From: an uncultured Maritalea sp.
GTDB lineage: Bacteria > Pseudomonadota > Alphaproteobacteria > Rhizobiales > Devosiaceae
Assembly: GCA_913055925.1 (NCBI GenBank)
Contig: CAJXLH010000048.1
Span: 1-12,024 of the forward strand
DNA length: 12,024 bases
Direction: 5' to 3'
Part shown: piece after piece, positions 6,540 through 12,024 of the stretch
How positions within the stretch are numbered: the first letter of the stretch is position 1
Layout: every line of letters begins with the position of its first letter
Program-made: the position numbers and the translations under genes
Notes under the pieces: generated by a model
Told to the model about the DNA's origin: nothing
Databases searched by the model: none
Seen by the model: the letters and a program-made list of their open reading frames with translations, nothing else

Positions 6540-6591
6540 TACAACTATCGACCTCGCCTCGTGTTGTGTCATAAATAATGCAAATCATCTC

Positions 6592-6621
6592 TTGCATTTG
6601 TATATGCGCATATTCTAATAT
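6592..6621 (+). promoter_or_regulatory. Promoter of the ArsR/BigR-like regulator gene
   Basis: -35 TTGCAT (6592-6597) and -10 TAATAT (6616-6621) are 18 bases apart. The predicted start site falls about 6628-6629, at the ATG of the regulator (6629), which fits the lack of a Shine-Dalgarno. It overlaps the opposing promoter and the 12-bp palindrome. Confidence 0.5.
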
Positions 6622-6627
6622 AGTCAA
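6599..6627 (-). promoter_or_regulatory. Promoter of the sulfur operon
   Basis: On the minus strand TTGACT (6627-6622) and TATACA (6604-6599) are exactly 17 bases apart, a good housekeeping-sigma match. The predicted start site is near 6592, giving a leader of about 50 bases to the ATG at 6539. The -10 and spacer are covered by the palindrome at 6602-6613. Confidence 0.6.
6600..6615. promoter_or_regulatory. Palindromic candidate operator for the BigR-like regulator
   Basis: ATATGCGCATAT (6602-6613) is a perfect 12-bp palindrome and extends to 14 of 16 matching positions at 6600-6615. It lies inside both divergent promoters, where a bound ArsR-family dimer would block the operon and the regulator itself. 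A second inverted repeat, AATGCAA-8-TTGCATT (6577-6598), is centred 20 bp away, about two helical turns, and could be a second site. The site is read directly; binding is inference. Confidence 0.55.
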
Positions 6628-6628
6628 C

Positions 6629-6922
6629 ATGAATATTGAACAGCTTGAAAAAAATGCCGATGCGGCAGCCGAACTATTGAATGCAATGGCCAATGCCAAC
6701 CGGCTGGCCATTCTGTGCAACCTTGTTGAAGGCGAAAAACCGGTGACTGAGCTGGTTGAGCTTGTTGGCTTAAGCCAGCCCGCGCTAAGTCAACACTTAG
6801 CCAAGTTACGAGCATTGAAGCTGGTAACAACGCGACGCGCAGGAAATGTTATTCACTACTCGCTAGCATCAAGCGAAGTTGAAGCCGTCCTGAACACGCT
6901 TTACGGCATCTATTGTAAGTAG
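6629..6922 (+). CDS. bigR: ArsR-family persulfide-sensing repressor, BigR/SqrR-like
   Basis: A 97-residue winged-helix regulator. AMANANRLAILCNLVEGEKPVTELVELVG leads into the recognition region LSQPALSQHLAKLRALKLV (about 48-66), then the wing RAGNVIHYSL. Two cysteines, Cys30 (in AILCNL) and Cys96 (in YGIYCK), are 66 residues apart, the same spacing as the redox pair of BigR (42/108) and SqrR (41/107). In those proteins reactive sulfur forms a crosslink between the cysteines and lifts repression. The start MNIEQLEKNADAAAELL at 6629 is the family N-terminus; an upstream in-frame ATG at 6578 would place coding sequence across the promoter and is rejected. No Shine-Dalgarno is present, consistent with a leaderless transcript. 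It is divergent from the sulfur operon it likely represses. Confidence 0.9.
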   Translation: MNIEQLEKNADAAAELLNAMANANRLAILCNLVEGEKPVTELVELVGLSQPALSQHLAKLRALKLVTTRRAGNVIHYSLASSEVEAVLNTLYGIYCK

Positions 6923-6966
6923 CATTGCAAAAGCAACTTGGCGCTTAGAGTTCACCTCGGCTTAAG

Positions 6967-6995
6967 TTGATTTATCGCGCCATCCGCTTTATTTA
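6967..6995 (+). promoter_or_regulatory. Weak candidate promoter for panB-panC
   Basis: In the 128-base gap after the regulator gene, TTGATT (6967-6972) lies 17 bases before TATTTA (6990-6995). Both hexamers are imperfect. The position, about 55 bases ahead of the panB ATG, is sensible, and nothing better is visible in the gap. Confidence 0.25.
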
Positions 6996-7050
6996 GGCGC
7001 TTGCCCGGTGTGGAGCTGGGCCCAATCCATTGGTCAGCGGGAAGACCGAC

Positions 7051-7869
7051 ATGAGTGCATCATCAAATTCAAAGCCGATTTCGGCGAAAACCATTTTGCA
7101 GATGAAGGGCAAAGATCCCATTGTTTGCTTAGCTGCTTACACGACGCCGATCGCAAAAATGGCAAATGTGCATTGCGATATGATTTTGGTGGGCGACAGT
7201 GTCGGAATGGTTTTACACGGCCTGCCCTCTACGCAAGGTGTGAGCGTTGATATGATGGTGATGCATGGTCAAGCGGTACGCCGCGGTGCAGACCGCGCGC
7301 TTGTTGTGGTCGACATGCCTTTCGGCAGTTACGAAGCGAGCCCTGAGCAAGCGTTTGAAACCGCGTCCTACATCATGCAAGAAACCGACTGCTCGGCTAT
7401 TAAGCTTGAAGGCGGCACGCATATGGCAGAAACAATCGATTTTCTGACAACGCGCGGTATCCCAGTGATGGCGCATGTGGGCCTCACACCACAATCGGTA
7501 AAGGGTATTGGCGGGTACGCTGTCCAGGGCCGTGGCGAAGATCGCCAACGTGTATTGGACGATGCCAAAGCTGTGCAGGATGCTGGAGCATTTTGTGTGG
7601 TGTTGGAGATGGTGACCGAGGAATTGGCTAATGAAGCAACAGCGCTTTTGGACATCCCAACGATTGGAATCGGTGCATCAAACCAATGTGACGGCCAAGT
7701 GCTCGTCGTCGACGACATGCTGGGCATGTTCCAAGATTTCAAACCAAAGTTCGTGAAACGCTATGCGCATCTCGGTCAAGCAGCTGAAAAGGCAATCGCA
7801 GAATTTGCCGACGAAGTGCGGGACCGCACATTCCCAGCCGCTGATCACGTTTATCCGGACAAGAAATGA
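7051..7869 (+). CDS. panB: 3-methyl-2-oxobutanoate hydroxymethyltransferase
   Basis: A 272-residue enzyme of pantothenate (coenzyme A precursor) synthesis. It transfers a hydroxymethyl group from 5,10-methylenetetrahydrofolate to alpha-ketoisovalerate to give ketopantoate, in the cytoplasm. The expected residues are present in a TIM-barrel order: Asp49 in VGDSVGM, Asp88 in VVVDMPFGSY, Glu120 in IKLEGG and the catalytic Glu186 in VLEMV, plus MAHVGLTPQSV and IGIGAS. Length is normal. The ATG at 7051 follows GGGAAG at about 8 bases; an in-frame TTG at 7030 is less likely. Its TGA stop overlaps the panC ATG (ATGA), indicating translational coupling. Confidence 0.96.
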   Translation: MSASSNSKPISAKTILQMKGKDPIVCLAAYTTPIAKMANVHCDMILVGDSVGMVLHGLPSTQGVSVDMMVMHGQAVRRGADRALVVVDMPFGSYEASPEQAFETASYIMQETDCSAIKLEGGTHMAETIDFLTTRGIPVMAHVGLTPQSVKGIGGYAVQGRGEDRQRVLDDAKAVQDAGAFCVVLEMVTEELANEATALLDIPTIGIGASNQCDGQVLVVDDMLGMFQDFKPKFVKRYAHLGQAAEKAIAEFADEVRDRTFPAADHVYPDKK

Positions 7870-8717
7870 CACTTCAAATCATCCGCACCGTTGAAGATTT
7901 ACGCGCTGCAACAAGTGCGTTGCGCCGCGAAGGCAAAGTGATTGGAATGGTGCCCACCATGGGCGCACTGCACGATGGTCATTTGAGCCTTGTTCGCGCC
8001 GCGCAAGAGCATTGCGATGCCGTGGTGGTGTCGATTTTTGTAAACCCGACGCAGTTTAACGACCCGGCTGACCTTGAGAAATATCCGCGCACTGAGGATA
8101 CCGATATCGCGATGCTTAAGCCGCTTGGCGTGGACATCGTTTATGCACCGAACGCTAAAGAAATGTATGCGACGGGCTTTGCGACAAATGTCAGCGTTTC
8201 TGGTATTTCGGACGGGCTTTGCGGCGCCACGCGGCCCGGACATTTTGACGGCGTGGCAACGGTGGTCACAAAATTGCTGCTGCAGGCAATGCCAGACAAA
8301 GCATTTTTTGGTGAGAAAGATTTCCAACAGCTCGCCGTCATTCGGCGCTTCGTTGCTGACTTAAACATACCCGTTGTCATTAAAGGCTGCCCAACACAGC
8401 GCGAAAATGACGGTTTGGCCATGTCATCCCGCAATACGCGGCTGTCGGAACGCGAACGCAAGATTGCACCCCAATTATTTCAAACACTTAAGCGCGTTGC
8501 CGCAGAAATTGAATCCGGCGCGGACGTTAAAGTATCGATTCAAGAAGCAGGTGCAAGTCTGATTGAAACTGGATTTGCAAAGGTTGATTATCTGGAGCTT
8601 CGCGCTAGTGATGACCTTACACCGTTGGATCAAATTGACCGCCCTGCACGCTTATTCGTGGCCGCATTTTTGGGCGACGTTCGGCTAATTGACAATGTTG
8701 AGGTCTCAGTCCGATAA
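7866..8717 (+). CDS. panC: Pantothenate synthetase (pantoate--beta-alanine ligase)
   Basis: A 283-residue cytoplasmic ligase that joins pantoate and beta-alanine using ATP, the final step of pantothenate synthesis. PTMGALHDGHLSLV (30-43) carries the HxGH-type ATP motif (His36, His39), FVNPTQF (58-64) contacts pantoate, FFGEKDFQQL (147-156) and the KMSKS-like AMSSRN (185-190) complete the nucleotidyl-transferase site. The C-terminal domain with ARLFVAAFLGDVRLIDN is typical. Length is normal. Start overlaps the panB stop by four bases. A membrane methyltransferase gene follows 28 bases later on the same strand. Confidence 0.96.
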   Translation: MTLQIIRTVEDLRAATSALRREGKVIGMVPTMGALHDGHLSLVRAAQEHCDAVVVSIFVNPTQFNDPADLEKYPRTEDTDIAMLKPLGVDIVYAPNAKEMYATGFATNVSVSGISDGLCGATRPGHFDGVATVVTKLLLQAMPDKAFFGEKDFQQLAVIRRFVADLNIPVVIKGCPTQRENDGLAMSSRNTRLSERERKIAPQLFQTLKRVAAEIESGADVKVSIQEAGASLIETGFAKVDYLELRASDDLTPLDQIDRPARLFVAAFLGDVRLIDNVEVSVR

Positions 8718-8745
8718 TTTAGCTTTGCGGCGAATTGAGGATGAG

Positions 8746-9228
8746 ATGACTGGCACTGATAAAGACCACGCCGATGTGGTGATTTTTCCTCCCCTCCTAC
8801 TGGCCCTGATGTTCGGGCTAGGGATATTGTTGGAATGGCTGTTGCCAATCGTATTCCTCGCTCCTGTCTATGAATCGAAATTTCAAACAGGTTTCAGTGC
8901 AATACTCACATTGATCGGCATCGCTATCGCGATGCTAGGTGTTCAGGAGCTGCGCAAGCACGGTACACATGTTGAACCGCACAAGCCCTCAAAACTGATC
9001 GTCAGCTCTGGCATTTACCGGTTAACGCGAAACCCGATCTATCTGGGAATGGTCGTGTTCTTTTTCGGCGTGAATATGTTCTGGAACCTTGAGTGGGGCG
9101 TATTGCTGACCCTCGTCGTATTCCTCGTGCTGCACTACGGCGTCATCAAGCGCGAAGAAGCTTATCTTGAGAAGAAGTTCGGTGAGCCGTATACGGCCTA
9201 TCGCCGGCAGGCGCGGCGCTGGCTTTAA
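8746..9228 (+). CDS. Small membrane methyltransferase, ICMT/PEMT-like
   Basis: A 160-residue membrane protein. Hydrophobic segments lie at about 12-39 and 49-66, followed by the family core: SSGIYRLTRNPIYLGM (87-102) with the RNPxY motif, a paired hydrophobic stretch (103-134), and EEAYLEKKFGEPYTAYRRQARRW (137-159) with the conserved E, FG and YxxY residues. This is the pattern of isoprenylcysteine carboxyl methyltransferase-like and phospholipid methyltransferase proteins that use S-adenosylmethionine at the membrane. The substrate in bacteria is generally unknown. The ATG at 8746 has GAGG at 6 bases; the frame is open upstream to 8689 but that would overlap panC. It is probably co-transcribed with panBC, with no obvious functional link. 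Confidence 0.82.
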   Translation: MTGTDKDHADVVIFPPLLLALMFGLGILLEWLLPIVFLAPVYESKFQTGFSAILTLIGIAIAMLGVQELRKHGTHVEPHKPSKLIVSSGIYRLTRNPIYLGMVVFFFGVNMFWNLEWGVLLTLVVFLVLHYGVIKREEAYLEKKFGEPYTAYRRQARRWL

Positions 9229-9255
9229 AAGAAAAGGCGCTGATCACTCAGCGCC
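9227..9255 (-). terminator. Intrinsic terminator of the ABC transporter transcript
   Basis: GGCGCTGA (9236-9243) pairs perfectly with TCAGCGCC (9248-9255) around a 4-base loop. On the minus strand it is followed by TTTTCTTTT (9235-9227), a good U-tract, so it ends the ABC transporter transcript 13 bases after that stop. On + no T-run follows, though the hairpin may also stop the converging panBC transcript. The U-tract directly abuts the methyltransferase stop codon (9226-9228). Confidence 0.85.
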
Positions 9256-9268
9256 TCATCGGGAATAT

Positions 9269-11131
9269 TTAAGCGATTTGGTCTTCTTCATCTTCCGCTG
9301 GGTTTATGAAGCCACCTGACTGGCGCTTCCAAAGCGGGGCGTAAACGCCATCTTTTTCGAGCAACTCATCATGGGAACCATCTTCAATGATTTTGCCTTG
9401 ATCCATAACGATCAGGCGATCCATTTCCGCGATGGTCGACAAGCGGTGCGCGATGGCGATTACCGTCTTGCCTTCCATTAGGCGGTGCAACTGCTCCTGA
9501 ATGGCAGCTTCAACCTCACTGTCGAGTGCGGATGTTGCCTCGTCCAAAATGAGGATCGGCGCATCTTTGAGAAGCACGCGAGCAATGGCGATACGCTGAC
9601 GTTGGCCGCCAGACAGTTTTACGCCGCGCTCACCCACATGTGCGTCATAGCCTTTGCGGCCAGCAGGGTCGGTTAGCTCAAGAATAAAGTCATGCGCTTC
9701 GGCTTGCTTCGCAGCGGCGATCATCATCTCCTCGGTGGCATCTGGACGGCCATAGAGCAAATTCTCGCGTACTGAACGGTGCAGCAACGACGTGTCTTGC
9801 GTCACCATGGCGAGATTTTTGCGCAGCGTATCCTGCTGCACTTCAGAAATATCGTGCCCATCGATGGTGATCTTGCCGCCTTCCACGTCGTAGAAACGCA
9901 GCAAAATATTGACGAGCGTCGACTTACCCGCGCCAGATCGACCAACCAAGCCGATTTTTTGACCACGCGGCACAGTGAGATTGAGCTTTTCAATCACGCC
10001 CTTCTCACCACCATATTTGAAGGTCACCTCATCAAACTTGATGTCACCAGACACTGGCGGCAACGGCTTTGCTTCTGGTTTGTCTGAAACCAAGCGTGGC
10101 AACGAAATCGAGTTGATACCATCTTGCACGGTACCGATATTTTCAAACAGTGCGGCCATTTCCCACATGATCCAGTGGGACATGCCCCAAATCCGCAAGA
10201 TGATGCCGAGCGCAATCGCAACGGCACCTGGCATAACTTCGCCATTCATCCAAAGGCCGATGCCGATGGCGGCGACGACAAAGAACAGAACCGAGTTCAT
10301 CAAAGTGATGCAAATCTCAAGCGCTGAGCTGAGACGCATCTGACGGTGGACGGTGTTGAGGAACATGTCCATGCTTTCCTTGGCGTAAGCTTGTTCGCGG
10401 TTGGAATGCGAGAACAGTTTCACCGTCGCGATATTGGTGTAGCTATCAACCACGCGGCCCGTCATCAAAGAGCGCGCATCCGCCTGTTCTGCGGAGATTT
10501 TGCGCATCCGCGGCACGAAATATTTGAGCGCGGCGGCGTAAACGAAAACCCAAGCCAAGAATGGCAGCATCATGCGCCAATCGGCAGCAAAGGTGACAAA
10601 CAGGATGCCCAAGAAATAGGTGACGACATAAACAAGGATGTCGAGCACCTTCATCACCGTCTCGCGCACAGCGAGCGATGTCTGCATCAGTTTGGTGGCG
10701 ATACGGCCCGCAAATTCGTCTTGGAAATAAGACATGGATTGGCGGATCAAATAATTATGCACGTTCCAGCGAATACGCATTGGGAAATTGCCCAAAAATG
10801 TTTGGTGCAACACCAAAGAGCCAAAGGCACTCATAAGCGGACGCGCGACAATGACCACAAGCGCCATGCCAAGCAATGCCGGCCACTCATTTTGAATGAA
10901 TGTTTTTGGGTCGGACTGCGACAACCAATCAACAATGCTGCCCATAAAGCTGAACAGCAGCACTTCGGTCAGCGCGATAACCGCAGAGGTGATGGCGAGC
11001 ATGACGAGCCAAAATTCCATGCCCTTAGTGTAGTGGCGACAAAACGCATAAAGCGTATTTGGCGGCCGTGATGGATCCTCTGACGGATATGGTTCAATAC
11101 GGGCTTCAAACCAATCGAATATCTTGCGCAT
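9269..11131 (-). CDS. ABC exporter half-transporter (permease-ATPase fusion)
   Basis: A 620-residue protein with an N-terminal exporter membrane domain (about 35-340, six helices) and a C-terminal ATPase (about 363-600). Walker A is GRSGAGKST (397-405), the Q-loop lies in VTQDTSLLH (443-451), the signature is LSGGQRQR (506-513), Walker B ILILDE (526-531) has the catalytic Glu531, and the H-loop is His562. All catalytic residues are intact. The family includes lipid A exporters, multidrug exporters and peptide exporters; substrate cannot be told. It follows a close paralog with an 80-base gap, so the two may form a heterodimer. The ATG at 11131 has AGGCGAG about 5 to 12 bases upstream. The C-terminal tail is acidic (PAEDEEDQIA). 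Confidence 0.93.
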   Translation of the reverse strand: MRKIFDWFEARIEPYPSEDPSRPPNTLYAFCRHYTKGMEFWLVMLAITSAVIALTEVLLFSFMGSIVDWLSQSDPKTFIQNEWPALLGMALVVIVARPLMSAFGSLVLHQTFLGNFPMRIRWNVHNYLIRQSMSYFQDEFAGRIATKLMQTSLAVRETVMKVLDILVYVVTYFLGILFVTFAADWRMMLPFLAWVFVYAAALKYFVPRMRKISAEQADARSLMTGRVVDSYTNIATVKLFSHSNREQAYAKESMDMFLNTVHRQMRLSSALEICITLMNSVLFFVVAAIGIGLWMNGEVMPGAVAIALGIILRIWGMSHWIMWEMAALFENIGTVQDGINSISLPRLVSDKPEAKPLPPVSGDIKFDEVTFKYGGEKGVIEKLNLTVPRGQKIGLVGRSGAGKSTLVNILLRFYDVEGGKITIDGHDISEVQQDTLRKNLAMVTQDTSLLHRSVRENLLYGRPDATEEMMIAAAKQAEAHDFILELTDPAGRKGYDAHVGERGVKLSGGQRQRIAIARVLLKDAPILILDEATSALDSEVEAAIQEQLHRLMEGKTVIAIAHRLSTIAEMDRLIVMDQGKIIEDGSHDELLEKDGVYAPLWKRQSGGFINPAEDEEDQIA

Positions 11132-11163
11132 TGTGCTCGCCTATTTAAAAAGTTTTTTCTTTC

Positions 11164-11193
11164 TTTATATCGATTTATCTGTTGGGGCAACAA
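11164..11193 (-). promoter_or_regulatory. Possible internal promoter between the two ABC genes
   Basis: On the minus strand TTGTTG (11193-11188) precedes TATAAA (11169-11164) by 18 bases, ahead of the downstream ABC gene at 11131. The -10 is good and the -35 weak; it overlaps a hairpin. Confidence 0.3.
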
Positions 11194-11207
11194 GAAATGT
11201 CGCCCCA
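11183..11207. other. Intercistronic hairpin between the ABC genes
   Basis: TGGGGC (11183-11188) pairs with GCCCCA (11202-11207), with a further three pairs (ACA/TGT) after one mismatch. It starts 4 bases after the upstream ABC stop codon. No T-run follows on the minus strand, so it is more likely an mRNA-processing or attenuation element than a full terminator. Confidence 0.45.
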
Positions 11208-11211
11208 GCAT

Positions 11212-12024
11212 TTACTCGGCGGCCGCAAAGCCACCAGACTGTCGCTTCCAAAGCTGGGCGTAGTGCCCATTTTGGTCAAGAAGCTCTTGGTGTGTACCCT
11301 CTTCCACCACTTTACCCTCGTCCATGACGATCAATCGATCCATGGCGGCAATGGTGGACAATCTGTGTGCAATTGCGATGACGGTTTTGTCTGTCATCAA
11401 TTCTTGCAACTGCTCCTGAATTGCCGCCTCTACCTCGCTGTCGAGCGCAGAAGTTGCTTCGTCGAGCACCAAAATCGGCGCGTTTTTGAGCAACACGCGG
11501 GCAATAGCGATCCGCTGACGCTGACCACCAGACAGTTTAACGCCGCGTTCGCCCACTTTCGCATCATAGCCTTTATTGCCGTCTTCATCTTCAAGCTCGA
11601 CAATAATGTCATGGATTTTGGCTTGCTTCGCCGCTGCAATCATTTGCTCGTCGGTTGCGTCAGGTCGACCATATTTAATGTTGTCGCCCACTGAACGATG
11701 GAGAAGCGATGTGTCTTGCGAAACAAAGCCAATGGCTTGGCGCAAGCTATCTTGGCTGACCCTCGCGATGTTTTGGCCATCGATGGTGATCTCACCCTCT
11801 TTGGCATCAAACAAGCGCAGCAAAAGGTTGACGATGGTCGATTTACCCGCGCCGGATCGACCAATAAGGCCGACCTTTTCGCCGGGCTTGATGTTCAAAT
11901 TCAGCTGGTCGATGACGCGTTTTTCTTCGCCGCCATCATAGTTGAATTTTACATCCTTAAAGCCGATGGCGGCTGCCTCAACGTTGAGCGTTGGCGCATT
12001 CGGCACATCGAGCATGGTCAGTGG
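11212..12024 (-). CDS. ABC exporter half-transporter, ATPase domain visible, 5' end off window
   Basis: The frame is open to the window edge, so the ATG at 12015 is internal; 270 residues are visible. They form a complete ATPase domain with Walker A GRSGAGKST, Q-loop VSQDTSLLH, signature LSGGQRQR, Walker B ILVLDEATSALDSE and the H-loop histidine in AIAHRLSTIA. The membrane domain, expected upstream as in its neighbour, lies beyond the edge. The ATPase domain is strikingly similar to the one in the downstream gene, including long identical runs around the signature and Walker B, so the pair arose by tandem duplication. Both sites look catalytically competent. It is the first of the two visible ABC genes in transcription order. 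Confidence 0.92.
   Translation of the reverse strand, partial: PLTMLDVPNAPTLNVEAAAIGFKDVKFNYDGGEEKRVIDQLNLNIKPGEKVGLIGRSGAGKSTIVNLLLRLFDAKEGEITIDGQNIARVSQDSLRQAIGFVSQDTSLLHRSVGDNIKYGRPDATDEQMIAAAKQAKIHDIIVELEDEDGNKGYDAKVGERGVKLSGGQRQRIAIARVLLKNAPILVLDEATSALDSEVEAAIQEQLQELMTDKTVIAIAHRLSTIAAMDRLIVMDEGKVVEEGTHQELLDQNGHYAQLWKRQSGGFAAAE

Noticed and set aside
6578..6628. Upstream ATG for the BigR-like regulator
   Set aside because: It would place 17 codons across both promoters and the palindrome, and BigR homologs begin at the MNxEQxEK segment.

Overview
The window looks like chromosomal DNA from an alphaproteobacterium, probably a Hyphomicrobiales (Rhizobiales)-type organism of moderate GC content. 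I infer this from the protein families and their arrangement: a BigR-type persulfide sensor with its operon, a panB-panC pair overlapping by ATGA, and tandem half-size ABC exporters. No database search was possible, so the taxon is an inference. I see no IS element, CRISPR array, rRNA or tRNA. Coding is dense except for one unusual 448-base gap.

Layout: (1) Bases 1-609 hold the 3' part of a serine hydrolase (class C beta-lactamase-like) on +. (2) Bases 610-1057 lie between two convergent genes, hold no convincing gene, and are rich in perfect inverted repeats. (3) Bases 1058-2390 on the minus strand carry a D-lyxose isomerase-like cupin, a clear intrinsic terminator, and a histidine phosphatase starting immediately after it. 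(4) Bases 2535-6539 on the minus strand form a five-gene sulfur operon, in transcription order: two half-size YeeE/YedE membrane proteins, an MBL-fold persulfide dioxygenase, a Cys-loop sulfurtransferase (TIGR01244/DUF442 type) and a SulP anion transporter with a STAS domain. The ArsR-family regulator (6629-6922, +) is divergent from it. (5) Bases 7051-9228 on + carry panB, panC and a small membrane methyltransferase of the ICMT/PEMT type. (6) Bases 9269-12024 on the minus strand carry two tandem ABC exporter half-transporters, the upstream one cut by the window end.

The sulfur region is the best-explained system. The regulator has two cysteines exactly 66 residues apart, the spacing of the persulfide-sensing pair in BigR/SqrR. 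The model is as follows: reactive sulfur crosslinks the regulator and releases a 12-bp palindrome that lies inside overlapping divergent promoters. The operon then imports or exports sulfur species (YeeE/YedE pair), moves persulfide sulfur (sulfurtransferase), oxidises persulfide to sulfite (dioxygenase), and SulP moves the resulting oxyanion. In known BigR operons the sulfurtransferase and dioxygenase are one fused protein (Blh); here they are two adjacent genes. The regulator's predicted transcript would begin at or next to its ATG, i.e. leaderless.

The least explained part is 610-1057. Six successive perfect inverted repeats within 156 bases, followed by a 65-nt near-perfect hairpin, lie where no promoter or leader is needed by either flanking gene. 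A structured RNA, a decayed gene or a small repeat element are all possible.
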